A program made the translations under genes and the position numbers. The notes under the pieces are model-generated. The model was not told where the DNA came from and made no database searches. It saw only the letters and a program-made list of their open reading frames with translations. 64,000 nt of DNA from UBA1447 sp964612185 (lineage in GTDB: Bacteria; Bacillota; Clostridia; Oscillospirales; Acutalibacteraceae): the NCBI GenBank assembly GCA_964612185.1, contig CAZTCR010000007.1, positions 1 through 64,000 of the forward strand, given 5' to 3'. Shown here in pieces: positions 9,465 to 18,410 of this stretch; the stretch's first letter is position 1; each line of letters opens with the position of its first letter.

Positions 9465-9493
9465 TTGAATCATGGCAACTAATAAAGTATAAT
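9465..9493 (+). promoter_or_regulatory. Sigma-A promoter for the redox-iol operon
   Basis: TTGAAT, 17-bp spacer, TATAAT. The predicted start near 9500 leaves a leader of about 34 bases before the ATG at 9534. About 53 bp separate the two divergent -35 boxes. No clear long inverted-repeat operator was recognised between them. Confidence 0.75.
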
Positions 9494-9533
9494 GTTTAAA
9501 ATATTTAATTCACCTTTTGAAAGGGGTTTGGCT

Positions 9534-10019
9534 ATGTCTTGCAAATGCTTAGAGAGCGATTTATCACTCTTGGACGATGTTCTGAAAAAATTCAAAACGA
9601 TACCCGGCAGCTTGATAACCGTTTTGCAAAATGCTCAGGATCTTTACGGATATTTGCCACAGGATGTGCTAATGTATATATCGGAGCAAATGACAATCCC
9701 GCCTGCCAAAGTCTTTGGGGTGGCTACCTTTTATACACAGTTCCGTTTTGCGCCGATCGGAAAGTATCTGATACTGCTTTGCCAGGGTACCGCATGCCAT
9801 GTAAACGGTTCACAACGGATAGAACAGGCAATAACCGAAGAATTGGGTATAGTTGACGGAGAAACGAGTCAAGACGGAATGTTCACTTTAAAGAATGTTG
9901 CCTGTCTCGGTTGCTGCAGCCTCTCACCGGTCATGATGATTAATGATGACACTTACGGAGCTTTAACACCCGAGAAAACCAAAAAAATACTCAAGGAATT
10001 AAGGGGGGCGGCTTCATGA
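9534..10019 (+). CDS. NuoE-like 2Fe-2S thioredoxin-fold subunit of a flavin/Fe-S oxidoreductase complex (StnA/HydC-like)
   Basis: The 161-aa protein has the NuoE/HydC pattern: a helical N-terminal part (LITVLQNAQDLYGYLP) and a thioredoxin-like domain with cysteines in CQGTACH and CLGCC that bind one [2Fe-2S] cluster. In known complexes this subunit sits next to the NADH- and FMN-binding subunit and passes electrons. Start at ATG 9534, preceded by GAAAGGGG seven bases upstream; an in-frame ATG at 9492 lacks a site and overlaps the promoter -10. The stop overlaps the next start (ATGA), so the two are translationally coupled. It is first gene of the operon leading into iolB-D-E. Confidence 0.9.
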   Translation: MSCKCLESDLSLLDDVLKKFKTIPGSLITVLQNAQDLYGYLPQDVLMYISEQMTIPPAKVFGVATFYTQFRFAPIGKYLILLCQGTACHVNGSQRIEQAITEELGIVDGETSQDGMFTLKNVACLGCCSLSPVMMINDDTYGALTPEKTKKILKELRGAAS

Positions 10020-11767
10020 AAATAACCGTTGGACAAGGCAGCTGCGGAACCGCGGCAGGGGCAAGTAAAGTTTACGCCGGTCTTGAAAGAAGTTTTGCGG
10101 AAAACAAGTTGGATGTTGCATTAACCATAACCGGTTGTATCGGTATGTGTTTTCTGGAACCCATTGTCGATATCTACGATGACATCGGAAATTTAAAACG
10201 GCTTGTCAAGGTAAGTGAAAAGGATATTCCTGCAATCGTTGAATATATCCGGACGAAAAACTGCGGCGTGATAGCCGCGCTTGAAGTCAGCCCGGAGGAC
10301 AATGAGTTTTTAGCGAAACAGACTCGAATCGCATTGCGCCACTGCGGTATCATTAACCCGGAGTTAATTGAGGATTACACGGCGGACGGCGGTTACCTTG
10401 CACTCAAAAAAGCGCTGAACATGACACCGGAAGAAGTGATTGAGGAAATAAAACTCTCCGGCCTTGCCGGCAGAGGCGGCGCGGGTTTCCCTACTTGGTT
10501 TAAGTGGGATGCGGCACGCAAGAGCCCCGGTGATATCAAATACCTTATCTGCAATGCCGATGAGGGTGATCCGGGTGCTTTTATGGACCGAGCAGTTATT
10601 GAAAGCGATCCCCATAATCTGATTGAGGGTATGCTAATCGCTGCGTATGCAGTAGGTGCTAAAAATGCGGTCGTATATGTAAGAGCTGAATACCCATTGG
10701 CAATCGCCCGTTTACTGAAGGCTATTAACCAAGCAAAACTTGCCGGCTTTTTAGGCCAAAATATATTAGACACCGACTTTAGCTGTGAATTTACAATCAA
10801 AGCAGGCGCAGGTGCTTTTGTTTGCGGAGAGGAAACGGCACTCATTGAATCGCTTGAGGGACATAGGGGGATGCCCAGACTGAAGCCCCCCTTTCCGGCT
10901 CAATCGGGATTCTGGCAAAAGCCGTCCAACATTAACAATGTTGAAACTTTTGCGAATGTGCCATGGATTATAATAAACGGAGGTCCCGCCTTTGCCGCAA
11001 TGGGAACCGAAGACAGTAAAGGTACAAAAGTATTCGCGCTTACAGGCAAAATCAAACGCGGGGGGCTTGTTGAAATACCGATGGGTAAGACGCTGCGGGA
11101 TGTCATATTTGACATTGGCGGCGGTATCAGAGACGGTAAGGAATTCAAAGGAGTTCAGATGGGCGGTCCATCCGGCGGATGTATTCCCGCTGAACTGGCG
11201 GACACGCTCATTGATTACAAAAAGCTAAATGCGACGGGTGCAATCATGGGTTCCGGCGGTATGGTTGTAATGGACGAAGACACCTGCATGGTCAGCATGG
11301 CTAAGTTTTTCCTTGATTTTACTGCCAAAGAGTCCTGCGGGAAATGTATCCACTGCAGAATCGGAACAAAAAGACTCCTTGAAATACTGGACAGAATTTG
11401 TATGGGCAATGGTAAACAGGGTGATATTGAATTGCTCGAGGATTTATGCAACGAAATCAAGAACGGTTCTCTTTGCGGGCTTGGTCAAACAGCCCCGAAC
11501 CCGGTTCTTTCAACTATTAGATATTTCCGCAGCGAATATGAAGCTCACATAAATGATAAAAGATGTCCCGCAGCATACTGTACAGAACTGCTGACTTATG
11601 AAATCGACAGGGAAAAATGCACCGGGTGCACATTATGTAAACGCAAATGTCCGGTAGAGGCCATTACAGGCGAAGTTAAAAAGCCGCATTCAATTGATTT
11701 TGAAAAATGTATCAAATGCGGCAAATGCAAAGAAGTATGCAGATTTGATGCCGTTCATGTATACTGA
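10016..11767 (+). CDS. NuoF-like NADH/FMN subunit with C-terminal 2[4Fe-4S] ferredoxin domain (StnB/HydB-like)
   Basis: 583 aa. Domains: an N-terminal thioredoxin-like segment (GQGSCGTAAGA, TGCIGMC; three visible Cys), a NuoF core with the NADH/FMN glycine-rich loop GRGGAGFPTWFKWD (~155) and GADEGDPGAFMDR-like segment, an SLBB region, a [4Fe-4S] motif ESCGKCIHCRIGT, and a C-terminal ferredoxin domain with two C-x2-C-x2-C-x3-C sets (CTGCTLCKRKC, CIKCGKCKEVC). This N- and C-terminal extended architecture is that of HydB, StnB and related electron-bifurcating enzymes rather than respiratory NuoF. The likely role is NADH oxidation or NAD+ reduction at FMN coupled to ferredoxin. No hydrogenase subunit is nearby. 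It overlaps the preceding gene by four bases and is 49 bases before the next. Confidence 0.9.
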   Translation: MKITVGQGSCGTAAGASKVYAGLERSFAENKLDVALTITGCIGMCFLEPIVDIYDDIGNLKRLVKVSEKDIPAIVEYIRTKNCGVIAALEVSPEDNEFLAKQTRIALRHCGIINPELIEDYTADGGYLALKKALNMTPEEVIEEIKLSGLAGRGGAGFPTWFKWDAARKSPGDIKYLICNADEGDPGAFMDRAVIESDPHNLIEGMLIAAYAVGAKNAVVYVRAEYPLAIARLLKAINQAKLAGFLGQNILDTDFSCEFTIKAGAGAFVCGEETALIESLEGHRGMPRLKPPFPAQSGFWQKPSNINNVETFANVPWIIINGGPAFAAMGTEDSKGTKVFALTGKIKRGGLVEIPMGKTLRDVIFDIGGGIRDGKEFKGVQMGGPSGGCIPAELADTLIDYKKLNATGAIMGSGGMVVMDEDTCMVSMAKFFLDFTAKESCGKCIHCRIGTKRLLEILDRICMGNGKQGDIELLEDLCNEIKNGSLCGLGQTAPNPVLSTIRYFRSEYEAHINDKRCPAAYCTELLTYEIDREKCTGCTLCKRKCPVEAITGEVKKPHSIDFEKCIKCGKCKEVCRFDAVHVY

Positions 11768-11816
11768 TTGTTTTAATTCTGTTCCTCGACTTGAATTTTG
11801 AAAGGAAATTATATAT

Positions 11817-14720
11817 ATGTCCGATTTTATTAACATAATTATCGACGGCAAAGAAATTCAAACAAAAAGAGACACCACAATTCTTGATGCCGCAAAAGCA
11901 AACGGCATAGACATTCCAACGCTCTGCCACGACAAGCGCGTGGAGATATACGGTGCCTGCGGTCTTTGTGTAGTAGAGGCTAACGGCAGCCCGAAACTGC
12001 TTCGCGCATGCGCGACTAAAGTCAGCGAAGGCATGACTGTTTTAACAAACACCCCAAGGGTCATATCATCCCGCAAGTGTGCTTTGGACTTGCTATTATC
12101 CGACCATGCCGGCGACTGCAAAGCGCCTTGCTCGCTCGCTTGCCCTGCCGGTACCGATTGTCAGGGCTATGTGGGGCTTGTTGCTAACGGTGAGTATAAA
12201 GAAGCGGTCAAACTCATCAAACGAGTTCTGCCGCTCCCCGCCTCTATCGGACGCATTTGTCCGCATCCGTGCGAAACAGCCTGCCGCAGGCAATTGGTTG
12301 AAGAGCCGATTGCGATTGCAGCTATAAAAAGTTTTGTCGGTGATATTGAACTGCTGGATGAAAACAAATATGTACCGGATATCGCTGCCAAAACCGGCAA
12401 GAAGATAGCCATAATCGGCGGTGGACCCGGTGGGCTCACAGCGGCTTATTTCCTGCGCTTAAAAGGCCACACGGTGAAGATATACGACATGATGCCGCAA
12501 ATGGGCGGTATGCTGCGTTACGGTATACCGGAGTATCGTCTTCCCAAGACTGTATTGGATCAAGAAATTGAGATAATTAAAGATTTAGGCATTGAACTGG
12601 TCAATAATTTCAAAATAGGAACCGATACGACACTTGATCAATTGAGAACTCAAAATGATGCTGTTGTCATTGCTATCGGCGCGTGGAAGAGCAGCAAAAT
12701 GCGTGTGAAGGGCGAAGATTTGAAGGGTGTTATCGGCGGTATCGACTTTTTGCGTGAAACAACACTCGGCAACCCGCCCGATATCGGCAAAAGAGTTGCG
12801 GTGTGCGGCGGGGGTAACACAGCCATGGACGCTTGCAGAACGGCTGTTCGTCTCGGTGCAAAAGAGGTAACAATTGTTTACCGCCGAACGCGCGACGAGA
12901 TGCCCGCCGAAAAGATTGAGATTGATGAGGCGGAAGAAGAAGGCGTCATTTTCAAATTCCTCACTAACCCGGAAGAAATAACCGGTGAAAATGGTAAGGT
13001 TACCGGCATGCAGCTGCAGATGATGCAACTTGGCGAGCCCGATGAGAGCGGCAGAAGAAAACCGGTACCTGTTGAAGGCGCCTTTGAAAGTATTGAGTTG
13101 GATACCGTAATCATGGCAATTGGTCAGCAGCCCGCCGTAGAAGGGTTCGAAGGTGTAGAAAAAACAAAATGGCAGACCATTATTGCGGATGAAACCTCTT
13201 TCAGAACATCCATCGAAGGTGTGTTTGCCATTGGTGACGCAACAAACAAGGGTGCTGATATTGCAATTGCGGCCATTGGCGAAGCACACAAGGCAGCAAG
13301 TATTATTGATGGTTTTTTAAACGGATCGGACATTCGCTATAAAAAACCTTATCTGGTTCAACAAGAGTTAACCGCTGATGATTTTATGGACCGGGACAAA
13401 CTGCCCAGAGCTAAAATGCCGGGTCTTGAACCCGATGAACGCAAGCACAACTTTAAAGAAATTTCTTTCGGTTTCTCCAAGCAATCTGCAATTGCTGAAG
13501 CATCACGCTGCCTTGAATGTGGCTGTCATGACTTTTTCGAGTGCAAGCTCATTAAACTGGCGCATCAGTATGAGGTTACCCCGGCAATTTACGAAGGCGT
13601 CAAACGAAAGAAGCATGAAGAAACAGCTCATCCCTTTATTGAACAAAATGCGGAAAAATGTGTTCTTTGCGGTCTCTGTGTTCGCGTTTGCGATGAAATG
13701 ATGGGTGTAACCGCACTCGGTCTGGTTGACAGAGGGTTTGAAACCGTTGTCTCGCCAGAATTCTGTGCGCCACTGACGCAAACCGACTGTATCGTCTGCG
13801 GGCAATGCGTTTTGCTCTGCCCAACCGGCGCTTTACGGGAGCGTACGCAGTTTGTTAAAAGCGTTCCTGTTGAAGAGCATGCAACCCTTACGACCTGTCC
13901 CGGTTGTGCCGTCGGCTGTCAAATTGATTTACGCAGTATCGGCAAGACGCTGGTCCGCGCGCTGCCGGCAGGTGAAAAAGGTCTTTTATGCGCAGAGGGT
14001 CGTTTCGGTTTCGGCGAAACGCAGAGCAGAAGCAGAGTTTTGGATCCGTTAATCCGCATCGATGGAACGCTCAGGACAACATCACTTGATGAGGCAATTA
14101 TAACTTTTGTCGATGGAATAAAAAAAGTTGTTAATCAATACGGAGCAAGCGCTGTTGGTGTTGCTTTATCTGAACGCTTCACGATGGAAGAAGCATATCT
14201 TGCGGTAAAATTTGCTAACGAGGTTCTGCATACGGATAAAATATTTACTTTTGGTATTAATGAAAAAAGAATTGTTGATAAAATTGAGAATGATAAAACA
14301 CAAGAGATCTTCAAAAGATTGTTTGGCGATACATTCATTCACGGCGCTAACGCCTATGGTTTCAAGGAACTGTTAGGGATTAAAACTATAAAAGTAACAG
14401 ATGGTCTGAAAGCTTTAATCATATTTGGCGACGAAACACCTGCCAATCTGCCAACTTTCGATTTTCTTGCGGTTTGCGGGACCATATTGACAAACGCCGC
14501 GATGGATGCCGATGTCTTCATCCCCGCCTCTGCTTTTGCGGAGACAGACGGAACCTTCTGCAACTCAGCTGATAGCGTTCAAACTGTTAACAAAGCGGTT
14601 GAACCGAAAAACGGTATTGAAAATTGGCAGCTAATCCAGAAACTCGCTTTTGCGATTGATGAAAACGCATTTTCTTTTGATAGTTTGCAAGCAATACAGA
14701 ACCAATTATTCAGCAGATAA
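11817..14720 (+). CDS. Fused 2Fe-2S ferredoxin / NfnB-GltD-like NADPH-FAD / NuoG-like subunit (StnC-like)
   Basis: 967 aa. In order: NuoG-type [2Fe-2S] domain (Cys37, 48, 51, 65); Cys-rich helical domain of GltD/NfnB (Cys101, 105, 109, 115); FAD Rossmann motif GGGPGG (201-206); NADPH Rossmann GGGNTA (331-336) followed by YRRTRDEMPA, the segment whose arginines bind the NADP 2'-phosphate in the family; CLECGC at 565; two [4Fe-4S] ferredoxin sets (Cys615-625, 658-668); a molybdopterin-family [4Fe-4S] set (Cys694, 697, 701, 725); and a ~240-residue NuoG-like tail too short for a molybdopterin catalytic domain. With the two preceding genes this makes an NAD(H)/NADP(H)/ferredoxin enzyme of Stn type. 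SD AAAGGA supports ATG 11817. iolB starts 17 bases after the stop. Confidence 0.88.
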   Translation: MSDFINIIIDGKEIQTKRDTTILDAAKANGIDIPTLCHDKRVEIYGACGLCVVEANGSPKLLRACATKVSEGMTVLTNTPRVISSRKCALDLLLSDHAGDCKAPCSLACPAGTDCQGYVGLVANGEYKEAVKLIKRVLPLPASIGRICPHPCETACRRQLVEEPIAIAAIKSFVGDIELLDENKYVPDIAAKTGKKIAIIGGGPGGLTAAYFLRLKGHTVKIYDMMPQMGGMLRYGIPEYRLPKTVLDQEIEIIKDLGIELVNNFKIGTDTTLDQLRTQNDAVVIAIGAWKSSKMRVKGEDLKGVIGGIDFLRETTLGNPPDIGKRVAVCGGGNTAMDACRTAVRLGAKEVTIVYRRTRDEMPAEKIEIDEAEEEGVIFKFLTNPEEITGENGKVTGMQLQMMQLGEPDESGRRKPVPVEGAFESIELDTVIMAIGQQPAVEGFEGVEKTKWQTIIADETSFRTSIEGVFAIGDATNKGADIAIAAIGEAHKAASIIDGFLNGSDIRYKKPYLVQQELTADDFMDRDKLPRAKMPGLEPDERKHNFKEISFGFSKQSAIAEASRCLECGCHDFFECKLIKLAHQYEVTPAIYEGVKRKKHEETAHPFIEQNAEKCVLCGLCVRVCDEMMGVTALGLVDRGFETVVSPEFCAPLTQTDCIVCGQCVLLCPTGALRERTQFVKSVPVEEHATLTTCPGCAVGCQIDLRSIGKTLVRALPAGEKGLLCAEGRFGFGETQSRSRVLDPLIRIDGTLRTTSLDEAIITFVDGIKKVVNQYGASAVGVALSERFTMEEAYLAVKFANEVLHTDKIFTFGINEKRIVDKIENDKTQEIFKRLFGDTFIHGANAYGFKELLGIKTIKVTDGLKALIIFGDETPANLPTFDFLAVCGTILTNAAMDADVFIPASAFAETDGTFCNSADSVQTVNKAVEPKNGIENWQLIQKLAFAIDENAFSFDSLQAIQNQLFSR

Positions 14721-14737
14721 CCTGCGGAGGTATTTCA

Positions 14738-15526
14738 ATGCATGTAAAAGGTCCTATACAATTTCCATACGGTTACAACAAGATAGCCGATCGCGATGAC
14801 ACGAACCAAAATGCCCTAATGGATTTTGGAATATTGCGTCTGGCAGCAGGGGAAATATTCAGCGAAGAACAAAATCTTGAAAGAGCTTATTTGCTCGTTC
14901 AAGGCAGTGTAATTTTTAAATGGGATAATACTTCAGTTGAAACAGTCAGGGAAAATTGCTTTGATTATTCACCTTGGGTTTTGCATGTACCCAACAGTGT
15001 AACCATCACCATAACCGCTAATGCCGATTCGGAAATCGCTGTTCACCGCACCGAAAACAAAAATACATTTCCATGCAAGCTGTACACCCCGGATGAATGC
15101 GCAAGTGAATTCAGGGGTGCCGGCACCATGCGTGAAACATCTACCAGGATAGTACGAACGGTTTTCGATCAATCCAACGCACCTTATTCCAATCTTGTTT
15201 TGGGCGAAGTGATCGATATGCCGGGTAAATGGTCCAGTTATCCCCCGCATAATCATCCGCAGCCAGAAATATATTTTTACCGTTTTTTGCCGGAAAACGG
15301 CTTTGGCTATGCCGAACTTGATGATGATGTCGTAAAGACACATCAAAACTCAACTGTTTTTATAACCAAAGGCGAAACGCACCCGCAAACAACTGCTCCG
15401 GGTTATGCGATGTGGTATTTATGGGTTATACGCAACTTTGATGGTAACCCATATATTAAACCGTACTTTATACCGGAACACCTATGGGTTACCAATCCCG
15501 ACGCTGAAATTTGGCCTTACAAATAA
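14738..15526 (+). CDS. iolB: 5-deoxy-glucuronate isomerase
   Basis: 262 aa, the usual IolB length. It isomerises 5-deoxy-D-glucuronate to 2-deoxy-5-keto-D-gluconate in inositol degradation. The double-cupin fold is indicated by the metal-binding segment SSYPPHNHPQPEIYFYRF and the later GETHPQTTAPGY stretch with its histidine. GCGGAGG precedes the ATG. The small gaps on both sides place it in one transcript with the redox genes and iolD. IolC, IolJ and IolA are not in this window. Confidence 0.93.
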   Translation: MHVKGPIQFPYGYNKIADRDDTNQNALMDFGILRLAAGEIFSEEQNLERAYLLVQGSVIFKWDNTSVETVRENCFDYSPWVLHVPNSVTITITANADSEIAVHRTENKNTFPCKLYTPDECASEFRGAGTMRETSTRIVRTVFDQSNAPYSNLVLGEVIDMPGKWSSYPPHNHPQPEIYFYRFLPENGFGYAELDDDVVKTHQNSTVFITKGETHPQTTAPGYAMWYLWVIRNFDGNPYIKPYFIPEHLWVTNPDAEIWPYK

Positions 15527-15548
15527 ATTGTAAAGGAAGAGACCGCAA

Positions 15549-17402
15549 ATGAAATTGACAATGGCTCAGGCACTCATTCGATTCCTTGATAATCAATATG
15601 TGTCTTTTGACGGTAAAGAGGAAAAATTCGTGCAAGGCGTGTTTGGCATTTTTGGTCATGGCTGCGTAGTGGGTATCGGCCAGGCACTGGAACAGGGCGG
15701 GCACAGCCTGCGTTATTACCAGGGGCATAACGAACAAGGCATGGCACATGCCGCCATTGCCTATGCCAAGCAAAAAAACCGGCGTTCGATTATCGCCTGT
15801 ACTTCTTCAATCGGACCGGGTGCGCTTAACATGGTTACCGCCGCCGGCACTGCGACAGCCAACCGGATTCCTCTGTTGCTCCTGCCCGGCGACACCTTTG
15901 CATGCCGTCAGCCTGACCCGGTTTTGCAGCAGATTGAACAGCCAACCGGTTATTCTACGACTGCCAATGATGCATTTCAGGCAGTATGCAAATACTGGGA
16001 CAGGGTCGTGCGACCGGAACAGTTGATGACTGCTATGCTCAATGCTATGCGTGTTCTGACTGATCCTGCCGAAACGGGTGCTGTCTGTGTTGCGATGCCT
16101 CAGGATGTTGAAGCCGAAGCTTTTGATTATCCCGACTATTTTTTACGGAAAAGAGTTTGGTACTTTGACAGGCGGCCTGCCTCTCAGCGTGAAATCAAGG
16201 TAGCAGCTGACATTATCGTTGAATCCGAAAAGCCCTTGCTGGTTGTGGGGGGTGGCGTAACATATTCCGAAGCATGGGAAACCGCACAGTTTTTTGCCGA
16301 AAAGTTTAATATTCCGATTGCGGAAACACAAGCAGGTAAAGGACAAATTCGCTGGGACCATCCGCTAAATCTGGGCGGCATCGGTGTAACCGGAGGCGAA
16401 GCTGCAAATATAATTGCAAAGCAAGCCGACCTTATTATATCCGTTGGTACCCGCCTGACAGACTTTACCACCGCTTCAAAATGGCTGTTCCAAAACCCGA
16501 ATGTTAAAATACTGAGCATTAATGTTTCCGCCTTTGACGCTTTCAAAATGGACTCGATTTCCGTTATTGCTGATGCCGATTCGGCTTTGCTGGACTTAAC
16601 AGGTACTTTAAGCGAACTTAATTACAACTCGGGCTGGAAGGATGAAATTTTGAGTGCTCGCAACGATTACATTGCCAAAATGGACTTTGTTATCAGCAAG
16701 GATTTAACCGAAGGACTATCTCAAACAAGAGCGCTTGGAGAAATCAACAAATTGATAGAATCGGATTCCATTGCCGTCGGGTCCTCCGGCAGCCTGCCCG
16801 GCTGTATGCAGCGTTTATGGCGTTCAACCGTGCCTAAAACTTATCATATGGAGTATGGTTTTTCATGTATGGGTTATGAAATCTGCGGCGCGCTTGGTGT
16901 AAAGCTGGCCGAACCTACCCGGGAAGTGTATTCAATGGTCGGCGATGGCAGTTTTTTAATGCTGCACAGCGAGCTTTACACGGCATTGCAGGAAAACGCA
17001 AAAATCAACATCATGCTTTTTGACAATACCGGCTGGGGTTGCATTGAAAACCTCCAGAACAGCCAAGGCACCAAAACCTTCGGCACCCGCTTTTTTGCCA
17101 GAAACTACGAAACAGGTTTGCTTGACGGTGATATTGTTCCGATTGACTTCGCTAAAATCGCAGAAGGTTACGGATGCAAAGCTTACCATGTCACTACTGT
17201 CGAACAATTGCGTGATGCAATCGAAGATGCAAAAAATCAAAGCGTATCAACACTCTTTGATATTAAAGTTGTACACGGCAGCATGAGCCACGGATATGGC
17301 GCTTGGTGGCGTGTGGGTGTTGCGGAAGTTTCCGAAAGCGAAGCGGTTCAATCGGCTTATGAGAACATGAATGAGGAAATTGATAAAGCAAGGTTATATT
17401 AA
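15549..17402 (+). CDS. iolD: 3D-(3,5/4)-trihydroxycyclohexane-1,2-dione hydrolase (ThDP-dependent)
   Basis: 617 aa. It hydrolyses the ring of the dione made by IolE to 5-deoxy-D-glucuronate. It has the three-domain acetolactate-synthase-like fold: an N-terminal pyrimidine domain with a GHNEQGMAHAA segment holding the catalytic Glu, a central domain, and the C-terminal ThDP-binding motif beginning VGDGSFLMLHSEL and ending in FDNTGWG. The flanking iolB and iolE make the assignment specific within this large family. Confidence 0.94.
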   Translation: MKLTMAQALIRFLDNQYVSFDGKEEKFVQGVFGIFGHGCVVGIGQALEQGGHSLRYYQGHNEQGMAHAAIAYAKQKNRRSIIACTSSIGPGALNMVTAAGTATANRIPLLLLPGDTFACRQPDPVLQQIEQPTGYSTTANDAFQAVCKYWDRVVRPEQLMTAMLNAMRVLTDPAETGAVCVAMPQDVEAEAFDYPDYFLRKRVWYFDRRPASQREIKVAADIIVESEKPLLVVGGGVTYSEAWETAQFFAEKFNIPIAETQAGKGQIRWDHPLNLGGIGVTGGEAANIIAKQADLIISVGTRLTDFTTASKWLFQNPNVKILSINVSAFDAFKMDSISVIADADSALLDLTGTLSELNYNSGWKDEILSARNDYIAKMDFVISKDLTEGLSQTRALGEINKLIESDSIAVGSSGSLPGCMQRLWRSTVPKTYHMEYGFSCMGYEICGALGVKLAEPTREVYSMVGDGSFLMLHSELYTALQENAKINIMLFDNTGWGCIENLQNSQGTKTFGTRFFARNYETGLLDGDIVPIDFAKIAEGYGCKAYHVTTVEQLRDAIEDAKNQSVSTLFDIKVVHGSMSHGYGAWWRVGVAEVSESEAVQSAYENMNEEIDKARLY

Positions 17403-17445
17403 GAATTGAAGCAGTATTGCTCAATATAATAATGGAGGAAATGTA

Positions 17446-18339
17446 ATGTTAGACAGTAATAAAGTAAAACTCGGAATCGCTCCAATCGGCTGGACAAACG
17501 ACGACATGCCGGATTTAGGCGCGGAAAACACCTTTGAGCAGTGTGTCAGCGAAATGGCACTGGCAGGCTTTACAGGTTGTGAAGTCGGCAACAAATATCC
17601 AAAGGATGCCGCAACGCTAAAGCACAAACTGGAAGTCAGGGGGTTGCAGGTCTGTAATGCCTGGTTCTCTTCTCTTCTCCTTTCCGATGGCTACGAAGCG
17701 ACGATCAGTGCATTTATTAAGCATATGAACTTTCTATTTGATATGGGCGCGCGGGTTATCGGTGTTTCCGAACAGGGCAATAGCATTCAAGGCAAACCTG
17801 TCAGCATATTCAAAAATAAGCCAATATATACGGATGAACAATGGGCGCTTATAGCAAAAGGCTTTAACGATATGGGGAAGTTGGCTCGCGACAAGGGCAT
17901 GTATTTTACCGTTCACCATCACATGGGAACCGGGGTACAAACAGCAGCTGAAGTTGATAAGCTGATGGAAATAACTGACCCGAACCTGGTATATCTTCTA
18001 TATGATACCGGGCATTTTGCTTTTGCCGGCGTAGATTCGATAGCAGTGCTTAAGAAATATATTCATAGAATTAAACATGTGCATGCGAAAGGAATCCGTT
18101 ATTCCGTGCTTGAAAAAGCGCGAGCCAATAATTACAGCTTTCTTGACGCCGTGCGTTTTGGCAGCTTTACAGTCCCCGGTGACGGCGATTATGACTTTAC
18201 CCCTGTGTTTGACATTCTTGCAGAGTCAGGTTATGAGGGCTGGGTCGTTGTTGAGGCGGAGCAAGACCCTGCAATTGCAAATCCATTTGAGTACGCCTGT
18301 ATGGCAAGGAAATATATAAGAAATAAGACAGGCTTGTAA
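17446..18339 (+). CDS. iolE: Inosose dehydratase
   Basis: 297 aa. It dehydrates scyllo-inosose to 3D-(3,5/4)-trihydroxycyclohexane-1,2-dione and belongs to the xylose-isomerase-like TIM-barrel family with divalent-metal ligands. The N-terminal IAPIGWTNDDMP signature and GCEVGNKYP segment are typical of IolE, and HHHMGTG, DTGH and VVVEAEQD carry likely metal-binding residues. GGAGG seven bases before ATG supports the start. It is followed by a hairpin terminator. Confidence 0.93.
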   Translation: MLDSNKVKLGIAPIGWTNDDMPDLGAENTFEQCVSEMALAGFTGCEVGNKYPKDAATLKHKLEVRGLQVCNAWFSSLLLSDGYEATISAFIKHMNFLFDMGARVIGVSEQGNSIQGKPVSIFKNKPIYTDEQWALIAKGFNDMGKLARDKGMYFTVHHHMGTGVQTAAEVDKLMEITDPNLVYLLYDTGHFAFAGVDSIAVLKKYIHRIKHVHAKGIRYSVLEKARANNYSFLDAVRFGSFTVPGDGDYDFTPVFDILAESGYEGWVVVEAEQDPAIANPFEYACMARKYIRNKTGL

Positions 18340-18349
18340 AAAATAAGAC

Positions 18350-18396
18350 AGCGGTTCTCTATTGAAAACGCTCATTAGAGGGCCGCTTTGTTTTAC
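18350..18396 (+). terminator. Rho-independent terminator after iolE
   Basis: AGCGGTTCTCTA pairs with TAGAGGGCCGCT (12 positions, two wobble pairs) around a 14-base loop, followed by TTGTTTT. The next gene starts 15 bases later with its own AAGGAG, so this may only attenuate transcription into it. Confidence 0.75.
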
Positions 18397-18410
18397 TAAG
18401 GAGCAGCGTT

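Noticed and set aside
12585..13289. Open frame of 234 codons on the minus strand
   Set aside because: It lies wholly antisense to the StnC-like gene, whose plus-strand frame has clear cofactor motifs; no ribosome site and no recognisable domain.
9534..14720. Trimeric [FeFe]-hydrogenase HydABC or NADH dehydrogenase (complex I)
   Set aside because: No H-cluster domain and no membrane subunits are present; the third protein carries an NfnB/GltD-like NADPH-FAD module instead.
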